Of a stretch of 64,000 nt of DNA, positions 7,637 through 16,565 are shown one piece after another. This DNA is from an uncultured Blautia sp. (lineage in GTDB: Bacteria; Bacillota; Clostridia; Lachnospirales; Lachnospiraceae). Numbering within the stretch: the first letter of the stretch is position 1; each line of letters opens with the position of its first letter. Location of the stretch: positions 22,341-86,340 of the forward strand of contig CAMBAL010000003.1 in the NCBI GenBank assembly GCA_945864225.1, read 5' to 3'. The notes under the pieces are model-generated. The model had not been told where the DNA came from, ran no database searches, and worked only from the letters and a program-made list of their open reading frames with translations. Made by a program: the position numbers and the translations under genes.

Positions 7637-9493
7637 ATGACTGATACCAAATATATTTCAACAAAAGAAGCAGCCAGAATTATGGGGTTATCCACAAGGA
7701 GAGTTGTAGGATTATGCAATGATGGAAAAATGGAAGGCGCTGTGAGAGCAGGTCGAAGCTGGCAAGTTCCGGAGGAGACAGTATATGCTTATATTGGTAC
7801 TGCAAAACCCAAAGTAGGAAATGATGCAATTCTTTCTTGTTCAGTTGGGAACACCTCCTACATTGACGTGGTACAGAACAGCTATTATGTAGATAAAACC
7901 CTCTTGATTCGTGATTTGATTGATGATCAGATTCCGGTTATTCTGTTTACCAGACCGAGAAGATTTGGAAAGACGCTCGCTTTGGATATGCTTAAGACCT
8001 TCTTTGAAAAAACGAAAGAAGATACATCCGTATATTTTAAAGATAAGCAGATCTGGACATGTGGTGAAAAATATCAGAAGATGCAAGGTGTATTTCCGGT
8101 TATTTCCCTTACTTTTAAAGATGCAAAGTTCTCTGATTGGGACAGTACCTATATTGCAATCAAAAATGTGATTCGTGATGAATTCATGAGACATGAAGAA
8201 CTTTTTACAAGCGACTGTCTTAACCCGGTAGAACAGGATTATTTGACAAGAATACAGTCGGATGAGCTTAGTGAGGTGGAGTATACCAGGGCGCTTCTGA
8301 ATCTGAGTCGCATACTGGAGAAACATTATCAGTCGAAGGTTGTAATTTTGGTCGATGAATATGACACTCCGATTCAGCAAGGCCATTCCAGAGATTTTTA
8401 TGACGATGTGATAATATTTATGCGTAATTTTATGTCCGGAGGACTTAAGGATAATGCTTCTCTGGCATTTGGTGTTCTTACCGGTATTCTTCGTGTTTCC
8501 AAAGAGAATTTGTTCAGCGGATTGAATAATCCAATCGTGAATTCTGTATTGGATGAAAAGTACAGTGAGTATTTTGGATTTACTATAGATGAAGTAAATG
8601 CTATGGCATCATATTATGGACAGGAGGAAAAGCTTGATGAACTTCGTGAATGGTACGACGGATATCGTTTCGGAAGTACAGAAATCTATAATCCATGGTC
8701 AGTTGCGAATTATTTTTATAACAATTGTCAGGCGAGACCATACTGGACCAATACGAGTGATAATGAGGTCATCCGTGAAATTATGGTTTCTCTTACACCG
8801 GAGATTGCAGAGAATCTGTTTGCTTTGATGCAAGGAGAGGCGGTTCAGGCATCCTTGAATATGGATGTCATTTATCCCAGAATTACAGATGGAATAGATA
8901 CCATCTTTAGCTTTCTTTTAATTGCCGGATATTTAAGACCGGTAAGTGATGCGGTGGAAACCGAATTTGGAACATTCATAGAACTTGAATTACCAAATAA
9001 AGAGATCCGTAGAGTCTATAATACAGAGATTTTATCCTGGCTCAGAGGAACCGTAGATGGTAATATTATGGCAGGACTGGAAAAAGCTCTCTACCTGAAT
9101 GATGGAAAGAAGCTTCAGGAATCTCTTAGAAAATATATGATTACCTGTATCAGTTGTTTTGATGGAGCATCAGAAAGTTTTTACCATGGTATGATGCTGG
9201 GTCTGGCAGCCGGAATGTCTTCAAGATATTATATCCGGTCAAACAGAGAATCTGGTGAAGGGCGATTTGATCTTACGCTGGAGCCTAAAATGCATTCCAT
9301 GCCGGGCATTATTATGGAATTTAAAGCGACAAAGGATCAAACAGATCTATCGGCATCTGCCGAAGAAGCATTGAATCAGATTGATGATAAGCACTATGAT
9401 ACAGACATGAAAGATCGTGGGATTAAGGAAATCGTAAAATACGGTATTGCCTTTGCAGGTAAAAACGTGGAGGTGAAGAAGAGGTGCGAATAG
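7637..9493 (+). CDS. Excisionase-type HTH + AAA-ATPase-like + PD-(D/E)XK protein
   Basis: This 618-residue protein joins three parts. Residues about 1-55 (YISTKEAARIMGLSTRRVVG...SWQVPEETVYAYI) form an excisionase/MerR-like DNA-binding helix-turn-helix. Residues about 80-370 match the AAA-ATPase_like family, with Walker A RPRRFGKTLALDM near 106 and Walker B VVILVDEYDTPI near 234. The C-terminal part has a PD-(D/E)XK core, RFDLTLEP...IIMEFKATK (about 541-562), as in the PDDEXK_9 domain. The ATPase-nuclease pair is common and often amplified in Lachnospiraceae; its function is not settled. The HTH suggests it binds specific DNA or controls its own promoter. The gene stands alone behind its own promoter. 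Confidence 0.85.
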   Translation: MTDTKYISTKEAARIMGLSTRRVVGLCNDGKMEGAVRAGRSWQVPEETVYAYIGTAKPKVGNDAILSCSVGNTSYIDVVQNSYYVDKTLLIRDLIDDQIPVILFTRPRRFGKTLALDMLKTFFEKTKEDTSVYFKDKQIWTCGEKYQKMQGVFPVISLTFKDAKFSDWDSTYIAIKNVIRDEFMRHEELFTSDCLNPVEQDYLTRIQSDELSEVEYTRALLNLSRILEKHYQSKVVILVDEYDTPIQQGHSRDFYDDVIIFMRNFMSGGLKDNASLAFGVLTGILRVSKENLFSGLNNPIVNSVLDEKYSEYFGFTIDEVNAMASYYGQEEKLDELREWYDGYRFGSTEIYNPWSVANYFYNNCQARPYWTNTSDNEVIREIMVSLTPEIAENLFALMQGEAVQASLNMDVIYPRITDGIDTIFSFLLIAGYLRPVSDAVETEFGTFIELELPNKEIRRVYNTEILSWLRGTVDGNIMAGLEKALYLNDGKKLQESLRKYMITCISCFDGASESFYHGMMLGLAAGMSSRYYIRSNRESGEGRFDLTLEPKMHSMPGIIMEFKATKDQTDLSASAEEALNQIDDKHYDTDMKDRGIKEIVKYGIAFAGKNVEVKKRCE

Positions 9494-9589
9494 CTTTGGC
9501 CCAAATGAAAAATGAAGGCAAAAGGATATGGAGAAATAAGAAGTTCCATTTCAGTGGAAGTTTTGCGCAGTAAACCAGAAAAGAAATAC

Positions 9590-9619
9590 TTGCCAGAAAT
9601 GCCGGAAACGAGTTATAAT
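9590..9619 (+). promoter_or_regulatory. Promoter upstream of nucleobase permease
   Basis: TTGCCA (9590-9595) and TATAAT (9614-9619) are 18 bases apart. The transcript would begin just before the hairpin at 9638, so that hairpin lies in the permease leader. Confidence 0.55.
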
Positions 9620-9637
9620 TCAAATATATTTGCGAAG

Positions 9638-9677
9638 AAGCAGCTCCTGCCTGAAAGAATGGCTGAACTGCTTTTTT
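9638..9677 (+). terminator. Leader hairpin with T-run before nucleobase permease
   Basis: Arms AAGCAG (9638-9643) and CTGCTT with an inner GCC/GGC pair are followed by six T residues. Because a good promoter lies directly upstream, it may be an attenuator for the permease rather than only the end of the preceding gene. I do not see a purine riboswitch aptamer. Confidence 0.5.
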
Positions 9678-9718
9678 CGTGTAAATTGCAAACGAGAAAG
9701 TGAAAGAGAGGAACGGTT

Positions 9719-11176
9719 ATGGAGAAAAAACAAAATAATGCAGTAACTCCGTATGATCTTGATGGGCGTCCGCCTCTGAAGGTGGCAATTCCCCTTGGAC
9801 TGCAGCACGTGCTGGCTATGTTTGTGGGAAATCTGACACCGCTTCTGATTATTACAGGAGCATGTGGAATTGAATCGGGAAGTGAACTTCAGGTTGCATT
9901 GCTTCAGAATGCCATGCTGATTGCGGGAATTGTTACGCTGGTTCAGATTTTTACCATCGGGCCGGTGGGAGGTAAACTTCCTATCGTTATGGGAACAAGT
10001 TCCGGTTTTATCGGAGTATGCAAGAGTGTTGCAGCAGTGATGGGAAGCGGTGTGGCAGGATACGGTGCGATTCTGGCGGCTTCCTTTATCGGAGGTTTGT
10101 TTGAGACGGTGCTGGGTGGCTTTCTGAAGCCATTGCGCAAATTTTTCCCGGCAGTTGTTACAGGTACTGTGGTATTGTCCATTGGTCTGTCATTGATTTC
10201 CGTAGGTATCGGTTCCTTCGGAGGAGGAAGTTCTGCTGCAGACTATGGTTCTCTGGAGAATCTGTTTGTAGGTTTTGTCGTATTGGTCGTGATTGTGGCT
10301 TTGAAGCATGGAACCAAAGGATTTACCAGTTTTTCATCCATTTTGATCGGTATTATTGTGGGATATATTCTGGTTGGAATCATGGGCATGATTCTTCCTG
10401 AAACTTTTACCTATGTCAATGATGCCGGTGAGACAGTGGAGGCAACCAAAGCCTGGGTGCTGAACTGGAGCAAAGTTGCGGATGCGTCCTGGTTTGCAAT
10501 TCCGAAGATTATGCCTGTGAAATGGGTGTTTGATGCAAAAGCAATTGTTCCGATCTGTATTATGTTTGTGGTAACAGCAGTGGAAACCGTTGGTGATATT
10601 TCCGGTATCACAGAAGGCGGTCTTGGAAGAGAAGCAACAGACAGAGAACTTTCCGGCGGTGTGATGTGTGACGGACTGGGATCTTCTTTTGCAGCTCTTT
10701 TTGGCGTATTGCCGAATACTTCTTTCAGCCAGAACGTTGGTCTGGTTGCAATGAATAAAGTTGTCAATCGTTTTTCTATTGCGACAGGCGGTATTTTCCT
10801 GATTGCATGCGGACTGTTTCCAAAACTTGCTGCGTTGATCTCCATTATGCCGCAGAGCGTTCTCGGAGGCGCGGCTGTTATGATGTTCTCATCCATTGTA
10901 GTCAGCGGTATTCAGCTTATTACGAAATGGCCTGTTACCCCGAGAAATGTTACGATTGTATCTGTAGCACTTGGACTGGGCTACGGAATCGGTGCAAACT
11001 CTGCAATACTTGCACACCTTCCTTCCGCCATTTCCCTGATTTTCGGGGGCTCAGGAATTGTTCCGGCAGCACTGTTTGCCATTATTCTGAATATTATACT
11101 TCCGCCGGATGAGAAGTCGGAAGTGGAAATTGCAGAAGAGATCCTGGCTGAGAAGAAAGCGAAGCAGAAGAAATGA
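9719..11176 (+). CDS. Uracil/xanthine permease, NCS2 family
   Basis: The 485-residue protein is highly hydrophobic and has NCS2 hallmarks: PLGLQHVLAMFVGNLTPLL near residue 25, the Gly-rich IVMGTSSGFIG segment, VVTAVETVGDISGI near residue 290, and PNTSFSQNVGLVAMNKVVNR near 335. It should import a purine base (xanthine, guanine or uric acid) or uracil with a proton or sodium ion. The QHVLAMF and SFSQN text is closest to purine/xanthine members, but specificity cannot be fixed by eye. RBS AGAGAGGAA precedes the ATG. It is probably a single-gene transcript ending at the terminator 11266-11304. Confidence 0.88.
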   Translation: MEKKQNNAVTPYDLDGRPPLKVAIPLGLQHVLAMFVGNLTPLLIITGACGIESGSELQVALLQNAMLIAGIVTLVQIFTIGPVGGKLPIVMGTSSGFIGVCKSVAAVMGSGVAGYGAILAASFIGGLFETVLGGFLKPLRKFFPAVVTGTVVLSIGLSLISVGIGSFGGGSSAADYGSLENLFVGFVVLVVIVALKHGTKGFTSFSSILIGIIVGYILVGIMGMILPETFTYVNDAGETVEATKAWVLNWSKVADASWFAIPKIMPVKWVFDAKAIVPICIMFVVTAVETVGDISGITEGGLGREATDRELSGGVMCDGLGSSFAALFGVLPNTSFSQNVGLVAMNKVVNRFSIATGGIFLIACGLFPKLAALISIMPQSVLGGAAVMMFSSIVVSGIQLITKWPVTPRNVTIVSVALGLGYGIGANSAILAHLPSAISLIFGGSGIVPAALFAIILNIILPPDEKSEVEIAEEILAEKKAKQKK

Positions 11177-11203
11177 TGGATATGACATCAGAAGCACATC
11201 TTT

Positions 11204-11262
11204 TTTGATTCCAAATCTAATAACAGTATAAATTTGATTCCAAATCATAATAACAGTATAAA
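11204..11262 (+). repeat. Two tandem ~29-bp repeats
   Basis: The unit TTTGATTCCAAATC...TAACAGTATAAA occurs at 11204-11232 and 11233-11262 with one inserted base, directly before the terminator hairpin. Confidence 0.7.
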
Positions 11263-11265
11263 AAT

Positions 11266-11304
11266 GGGGATGCCTCAGTTCCGATGGTGAACTGCAGTAT
11301 CCCC
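11266..11304. terminator. Bidirectional terminator between permease and yitT-type gene
   Basis: Arms GGGGAT..CAGTTC and GAACTG..ATCCCC pair around a short loop. GTTTG follows on the plus strand and ATTTTTATAC on the minus strand, so it can end both convergent transcripts. Confidence 0.75.
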
Positions 11305-11414
11305 GTTTGTTATTCTTGCTTATCTCGTATCTGTTGGTTTCTATTGTATCTGTTCCGTACCTTCACAGATACGAGCCAAAATCCAGAACCCGACAGCGTC
11401 AGCTGAGAGTCATT

Positions 11415-12278
11415 CTAATAATCTGTCTTATGGTAAAAACGTCCATTGATGTAGTCTGTCTTAATGATATTCACGAAGGCCATAGGATCGGCTTCTTTTA
11501 CTTTTCTTACAAGAATCTTTGCCTCTTCTCTTGAAACGACGGAATAGATCATGCTTGTTTTTTTATCGGTATAACAGCCTGTGCCTTCGAATTGGGTGGC
11601 ACTGTGGTGCGTGAGCTGTGCGATTTCTCTATAGACAACATCCGGTTTTTGCGTGATGATGAAAAGTGTATGTTTCTTGTATCTCTGGTGCAGAATCTGA
11701 ACTGCCTGTGTGGATGTGAACTGGAAAATAATAGAATAAAGCGCCCGTTCCCATCCGAAAAGGAGACCGGCAATGAGCAGGATGCAGGCATTGACGCCAA
11801 GAATATAATTCCAGATATCACGTCCGCTTTTTTCTGAGAAATATATGGCAATAAAATCAGTTCCGCCGCTGCTGGTATTGCCGATGAGGCAGAGACTGAC
11901 AGCCAGTCCGTTGATCAGTCCGCCAAAGATACTGATCAGCAGGGTATCATAGGTAATTGGCTGAACCGGGATGATATCGGTGAGGATACTGGAAAGAAAA
12001 ATAACACAGCAGGAACTGATGGTAAATTTCTTCCCGATAAACCGGAAGCCTATGTACACTGGAAACAGATTTAAGAGAATGTTGATGAGCGTATATGGAA
12101 TTTCCACTCCGGCAAATGTTCTGAAAATGTTCTGAAAGAGCAAAGTCAGTCCGCTGAATCCGCCCGGAAACAGTCCGCCCGCCCGGACAAAGGTCTTGAT
12201 ATTCAAAGCAAAAATTACGGCAGCGAAAGCTGCACAGCCGTAACGCTTCATTTCAAGCTTCATATTCGTATTTTTCAT
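11415..12278 (-). CDS. YitT family membrane protein (DUF161 + DUF2179)
   Basis: Starting at ATG 12276-12278, which has the strong RBS GGAGGGGGAA, the protein has 287 residues. The N-terminal two thirds are hydrophobic with the YitT block FVRAGGLFPGGFSGLTLL and later SSGGTDFIAIYFSEK. The last 80 or so residues form the soluble DUF2179 domain (KKHTLFIITQKPDVV...EGTGCYTDKKTSMIYSVVSR). Family members sit in the cytoplasmic membrane; their transported substrate is mostly unknown. An upstream in-frame ATG exists at 12341 but has a poor RBS. It follows aspA by about 120 bases on the same strand. Confidence 0.88.
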   Translation of the reverse strand: MKNTNMKLEMKRYGCAAFAAVIFALNIKTFVRAGGLFPGGFSGLTLLFQNIFRTFAGVEIPYTLINILLNLFPVYIGFRFIGKKFTISSCCVIFLSSILTDIIPVQPITYDTLLISIFGGLINGLAVSLCLIGNTSSGGTDFIAIYFSEKSGRDIWNYILGVNACILLIAGLLFGWERALYSIIFQFTSTQAVQILHQRYKKHTLFIITQKPDVVYREIAQLTHHSATQFEGTGCYTDKKTSMIYSVVSREEAKILVRKVKEADPMAFVNIIKTDYINGRFYHKTDY

Positions 12279-12401
12279 GGTTCCCCCTCCAATTGCATTA
12301 ATCACATTTTTATCATAACTCACCCGCATGGAAAAGTCCATATTTGTCAGATGGAAAAGTCAATGATAAAAGCAGGAGCGATTCACAATTCAGGAATTAT
12401 T

Positions 12402-13844
12402 TCAGCCGAGAGATTTCCGGAGAAGCATCTCTTTTCCGGATATTCCCGGTTCTGTCATATTGACCGGATCCAGGATATGGTCAAGTTCCTCTTCATTCAG
12501 CAGTTTTTCCCGAAGAATGAGGCTGCGGACGGATTCTCCTGTCTGCAGTGCTTTTTTGGCGATGTCGGCGGCTTTCTGATAGCCTACGTGCGGACAGATG
12601 GCAGTGATAATGCCCACACTGTTTTCTACCAGATAACGGCAACGGGTTTCGTTGGCAGTGATGCCCGTGACGCAGTTATCCACAAAAGTGCGGACAGCGT
12701 AAGCCAGTGTGTCAATCGACTGGAACAGACAGTAAAATACAATCGGTTCGAAAGCATTCAGTTCCAGCTGTCCGGCTTCGGCTGCCATGGTGATGGTAAC
12801 GTCGTTTCCGATAATGTTAAAGGCTACCTGATTGACGACTTCCGGGATTACAGGATTTACCTTTCCCGGCATGATCGAGGAACCATTCTGCCTGGCGGGA
12901 AGATTAATTTCTGCAAAACCGGCTCTCGGTCCGGAAGACATCAGGCGCAGATCATTGGCAATCTTGGATAAAGTTACGGCGCAGGCTTTGATGGAACCTG
13001 AAACGGAAACGAACGGATCCAGATTCTGTGTCGCGTCAATCAGGTCAAAAGCCTGTACGAATTCCATATCAGATACTTCTACCAGGTTTGGAACAATGCG
13101 GTTCAGATAGGCTTCATCTGCATTGATTCCGGTTCCCACAGCGGTTCCGCCCATGTTCAGGGAGCGCATTTCATCCATGGCTTTGTCCATACGTTTCATG
13201 TCACGCATAATGGCAACGGAATAGGCATGGAATTCCTGACCGAGGCGGATGGGAACCGCGTCCTGCATCTGGGTGCGGCCCATTTTGATCACATGGTCAA
13301 ATTCCTCTGCTTTTGCGCAGAGAGCTTTATGTAAACGGAGAAGCTCTTTCTTTAAATTTTTCAGCAGACGCAGAGAAGTCATTTTGCCGGCTGTGGGAAT
13401 GACATCATTTGTGGACTGACCGCAGTTAACATGGTCGTTGGGATTGACGATGGAATAATCTCCTTTCTGCCCGCCGAGAATCTCAATAGCACGGTTGGCG
13501 ATTACTTCGTTGGCATTCATGTTCAGGGAAGTTCCCGCGCCGCCCTGAATGGGATCGACGATAAAATCATCGTGGAATTTTCCCGTAAGTATTTCATCAC
13601 AGGCTTTTACAATGGCTGCGGCACGTTTCTTATCCAGAATCCCGATCTCGCAGTTGGTGATCGCAGCGGCTTTTTTGATATAAGCCAGACTGTTGATGAT
13701 TTCCGGATGCATATTCAGACCGGTGATGGGAAAGTTTTCAGCAGCACGAAGAGACTGAACTCCGTAGTAAACGTCCTCCGGTACATCTTTGGTTCCGATA
13801 GAATCTTTTTCTACACGATAATCTGTTTTGTGATTTTGTTCCAT
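12402..13844 (-). CDS. aspA: Aspartate ammonia-lyase
   Basis: The 480-residue protein interconverts L-aspartate with fumarate and ammonia in the cytoplasm. It matches aspartase over its length: YRVEKDSIGTKDVPEDVYYG at the start, GGAGTSLNMNANEVIANRA, and the superfamily signature GSSIMPGKVNPVIPEVVNQV near residue 320, in which the flexible catalytic serine loop lies. The text is aspartase-like rather than class II fumarase (DVPEDVYYGVQSLRAAENFP). Length is usual for the family (about 465-480). The RBS GGGAGG precedes the ATG at 13842-13844. A LysR-type regulator is divergently transcribed 200 bases away, with a perfect inverted repeat between them, suggesting control by that regulator. Confidence 0.93.
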   Translation of the reverse strand: MEQNHKTDYRVEKDSIGTKDVPEDVYYGVQSLRAAENFPITGLNMHPEIINSLAYIKKAAAITNCEIGILDKKRAAAIVKACDEILTGKFHDDFIVDPIQGGAGTSLNMNANEVIANRAIEILGGQKGDYSIVNPNDHVNCGQSTNDVIPTAGKMTSLRLLKNLKKELLRLHKALCAKAEEFDHVIKMGRTQMQDAVPIRLGQEFHAYSVAIMRDMKRMDKAMDEMRSLNMGGTAVGTGINADEAYLNRIVPNLVEVSDMEFVQAFDLIDATQNLDPFVSVSGSIKACAVTLSKIANDLRLMSSGPRAGFAEINLPARQNGSSIMPGKVNPVIPEVVNQVAFNIIGNDVTITMAAEAGQLELNAFEPIVFYCLFQSIDTLAYAVRTFVDNCVTGITANETRCRYLVENSVGIITAICPHVGYQKAADIAKKALQTGESVRSLILREKLLNEEELDHILDPVNMTEPGISGKEMLLRKSLG

Positions 13845-13934
13845 GGTGGTAATCCTCCCTCAATTATATAGTGTTGTCAGCTTTATGGTGGTTTTGCAGT
13901 ATTGTACGCTTATACAAGTATCGTCCGCTTTATG

Positions 13935-13963
13935 TTGAAAACAGTATAAACCGGAGTTATACT
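13935..13963 (+). promoter_or_regulatory. LysR-gene promoter with overlapping LTTR-type operator
   Basis: TTGAAA (13935-13940) and TATACT (13958-13963) are 17 bases apart. Inside it, AGTATAA (13943-13949) and TTATACT (13957-13963) form a perfect inverted repeat around 7 bases, the T-N11-A form bound by LysR-type regulators. The site overlaps the -10 box, fitting autoregulation and control of the divergent aspA. Confidence 0.6.
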
Positions 13964-14045
13964 ATAATCAAATATATATGTTCTTATAATTACTATAGCT
14001 TTAAAACTATATACATGGAATTGCAAAAGAACAGGAGAGAAATAA

Positions 14046-15026
14046 ATGTTTCAGGGAATGGAATATGTTTACACAGTATACCAGGAGAAGAGTTTTTCAA
14101 AAGCGGCACAGAAGCTTTTTATTTCACAGCCTTCACTCAGTGCTGCGGTAAAACGCGTGGAGCTGAAAGTGGGATATCCGATCTTTGACAGGAGTACAAA
14201 GCCGCTGGGGCTGACGGAATGCGGGGAAAAATACATCAGTGCTGTGGAAAAAATCATGGCGGTGGAGAATGAATTTGTGGATTTTATCAATGATTGGGGG
14301 GATCTGAAGACCGGAAACCTTGTACTGGGCGGCAGCAGTCTGTTTTCCTCCTGGGTACTTCCGCAGATCATGGGAGAGTTTTCGAAAAAATATCCTCTGG
14401 TAAAAATCGCTCTGGTGGAGGAAAATACATCCGGACTGGAGAAACTTTTGCAGAGCGGAGGTGTGGATCTTGTAATGGATAACTGTCTTCTGGACAGTTC
14501 TGTTTTTGACAGATGCGAGTACCGGGAGGAACATCTTCTTCTGGCGGTGCCCGGGATTTTTTCAATCAATGAGAAACTGCAGGGTTACGGGATCAGTGCA
14601 GGGGACATCAGGAAGGGGACATTTCTGAATCCTGAAGTCCCGGGGGTTCCTCTGGAGTATTTTGAGAAAGAGCCTTTTATCCTGCTGAAACCGGATAATG
14701 ATACAGGAAAAAGAGCCATGAACCTCTGTCAGGATCATGGCTTTGCTCCGAATGTTGTATTTGAACTGGATCAGCAGCAGACTGCGTATAACGTTACCTG
14801 TTCCGGCCTGGGGATTTCTTTTGTCAGTGATACGCTGGTCAGCCGGGGCACAGATCATCCCAATGTGATTTACTATAAGCTGGAGGGGAAGGACAGCAGC
14901 CGGAAACTGTTTTTCTACTGGAAAAAAGGCCGGTATTTCACCAGAGTGATGGAGGAATTTCTAAAAACTGCAGCAGCGGAATCTTCAATAAAATCAGAAA
15001 AAACAGCATCCGGGTACATGCGGTAA
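14046..15026 (+). CDS. LysR family transcriptional regulator
   Basis: The 326-residue protein starts with a typical LysR winged helix-turn-helix (FQGMEYVYTVYQEKSFSKAA, then ISQPSLSAAVKRVE) in residues 1-60, followed by a substrate-binding-like effector domain (LVLGGSSLFSSWVLPQIMGE to about residue 300). The RBS GGAGAG precedes the ATG. It is divergent from aspA and probably regulates it; the ligand is unknown. The last 20 or so residues (KTAAAESSIKSEKTASGYMR) are encoded on the reverse of a truncated hydrolase gene, so the original end of the regulator gene seems to have been replaced, making it somewhat longer than the usual 295-305 residues. Confidence 0.9.
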   Translation: MFQGMEYVYTVYQEKSFSKAAQKLFISQPSLSAAVKRVELKVGYPIFDRSTKPLGLTECGEKYISAVEKIMAVENEFVDFINDWGDLKTGNLVLGGSSLFSSWVLPQIMGEFSKKYPLVKIALVEENTSGLEKLLQSGGVDLVMDNCLLDSSVFDRCEYREEHLLLAVPGIFSINEKLQGYGISAGDIRKGTFLNPEVPGVPLEYFEKEPFILLKPDNDTGKRAMNLCQDHGFAPNVVFELDQQQTAYNVTCSGLGISFVSDTLVSRGTDHPNVIYYKLEGKDSSRKLFFYWKKGRYFTRVMEEFLKTAAAESSIKSEKTASGYMR

Positions 15027-15226
15027 TCCGAGGATACCACAATTTTGCAAAGATCCGCAAGCATGCCGAAATTATCCGGAAGATCTGTGGATTTATCACC
15101 GCTCTCCAGCCCGCCGCCGTGAAAATAGATCAGAACATTGGAGGTATTGCCGTCAGGAAGATAAAGATCAAGAATCTGCTTCCCCGGATTTTCTGTTCCA
15201 TAAACAATATCTTTGACAAGTTCCAT
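14915..15226 (-). pseudogene. Truncated alpha/beta-hydrolase (esterase) 5' fragment
   Basis: On the minus strand an ATG at 15224-15226 with RBS AAAGGAG starts a frame reading MELVKDIVYG, LDLYLPDGNTSNVLIYFHGG (the HGGG oxyanion-hole motif) and VVSSDYRMYPDAVFSDFIED. This is the N-terminus of an esterase/lipase of the HSL/BD-FAE type. After about residue 86 (near 14968) the match is lost, the frame crosses into the 3' end of the LysR gene and stops at 14915. The nucleophile elbow and catalytic triad are missing, so it cannot be an active enzyme. Confidence 0.65.
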
Positions 15227-15559
15227 AATATACTCCTTTTGACAATCAACTTTGATGATAAATAGTGTTCAGCTGCGTTTATAATAGAATGATAGTGATG
15301 TCAAAAAAAAGCATGGGATTTGCGTATTGTTTTCAAATAGATGTATGATGGAATTAATTACCGATAAATCAGGCGCGAAGCTATTCTTTACATCATCTGC
15401 CGAACAGTGTATATTTAAGATAAGGATGTACTTATACTATTACGAATGACAAACGTTCCGAAAAAGGAATATCTATTTATGGTATATTCAGGAATGTGTG
15501 TCAGGGCGCTTTTCCTGTCTATATAAAAATCTGCGTTAGCAGGGAAAGCGAGGAAATGA
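15227..15559. other. Intergenic stretch before Rpn nuclease gene
   Basis: No gene is seen. It must contain the promoter of the truncated hydrolase (minus strand) and that of the nuclease gene. Its last 50 bases form the hairpin at 15507-15550. Confidence 0.5.
15507..15550 (+). promoter_or_regulatory. Hairpin covering the approach to the nuclease RBS
   Basis: CGCTTTTCCTG (15507-15517) pairs with CAGGGAAAGCG (15540-15550) over 11 bp with one G-U pair and a 22-base loop, ending directly at the AGGAAA ribosome-binding site of the gene at 15560. It has no T-run, so it more likely affects translation or mRNA stability than termination. Confidence 0.4.
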
Positions 15560-16423
15560 ATGGCAAAAGAAAATCGGGAACATAAGGACAGTGTCTTTAC
15601 AGATCTGTTCTGTAAAGATGAAACCGCAAAAGAAAACCTTCTGGAGTTACATAATGCTCTTTATGACACAAATGATACGGATCCGGAATTGATAAAAGTA
15701 ATCAGTCTGGAAGATGTACTCTTTAAGAATTTAAAAAATGACGTGGCTTTTACAGTCAGAAATCAAAAAATTGTACTGAGTGAACACCAAAGTACGGTAA
15801 ATCCGAATATTCCGCTCAGAGATCTGCTTTATATTGCAAGAGAGTATGAGAAGATAATAGCTGTACGGGATCGTTATAAAACCAGTCTGGTGAAGATCCC
15901 GACACCAAGGTTTTTTGTGTTTTATAATGGAACAGAAGATTATCCGGCTGAGCAGATTCTGAAACTGTCCACTGCATTTTGCGAAACAGAAGAAAATATA
16001 AGCCTCGAATTAGCTGTAAAAGTAATCAATATCAATCCTGACAAACAACATGAGATACTTGAGAAATGTAAAGTATTGAGAGAATACAGCCAGTTCGTAG
16101 AAGCAACCAGAAAATACAGAGAAGATGAGGACCAGCTTCAGAAAGCAGTAAAAGAATGCATAGAGAAAGGCATTCTTGCAGACTATCTTTTAAGAAAGAG
16201 CAGCGAGGTGGTAAATATGTTAATGGCAGAGTATGATTACGAAATGGATATTGAGGTACAGAGGGAGGAAGCTTCAAAAAAAGCAGATGATAAGCGATTT
16301 GCAGAGGATGTAGATAAGATCATAAAAAAAATGCATATATCTCCGGAAAAGGCCTGCCAGATACTGGATGAATCTTATGAAAGGTATCTGGAGATTAAAG
16401 AACAATACACTGAAAAGTCATAA
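15560..16423 (+). CDS. Rpn/PD-(D/E)XK nuclease family protein (transposase-like)
   Basis: The 287-residue protein resembles the Rpn family of recombination-promoting nucleases, often annotated as PD-(D/E)XK transposase. Residues 1-30 (REHKDSVFTDLFCKDETAKE) are the usual opening; DVAFTVRNQKIVLSEHQST near 60-80 holds the probable catalytic D and E-x-Q motif; FFVFYNGTEDYPAEQ follows at about 115. The C-terminal third is helical and rich in Glu and Lys. Members are multicopy accessory genes in Lachnospiraceae and their products cut DNA without strict sequence preference. No inverted terminal repeats are visible around it. A hairpin sits just before its start. Confidence 0.8.
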   Translation: MAKENREHKDSVFTDLFCKDETAKENLLELHNALYDTNDTDPELIKVISLEDVLFKNLKNDVAFTVRNQKIVLSEHQSTVNPNIPLRDLLYIAREYEKIIAVRDRYKTSLVKIPTPRFFVFYNGTEDYPAEQILKLSTAFCETEENISLELAVKVININPDKQHEILEKCKVLREYSQFVEATRKYREDEDQLQKAVKECIEKGILADYLLRKSSEVVNMLMAEYDYEMDIEVQREEASKKADDKRFAEDVDKIIKKMHISPEKACQILDESYERYLEIKEQYTEKS

Positions 16424-16565
16424 AACATTTTCAGGAATAAAATATTTTATTCTCAGACTTCATCGTTTTTTATCAGTCTTGAAGGAATATATTATTCAAG
16501 TTATTTCCAGCAGAGAATGTTGTACACTGAAAAGGAAAGAATAAAAGTCAGATTTTCATAAAAAA

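Noticed and set aside
9494-9718. Purine riboswitch upstream of the nucleobase permease
   Set aside because: None of the conserved loop sequences of the purine aptamer could be found.
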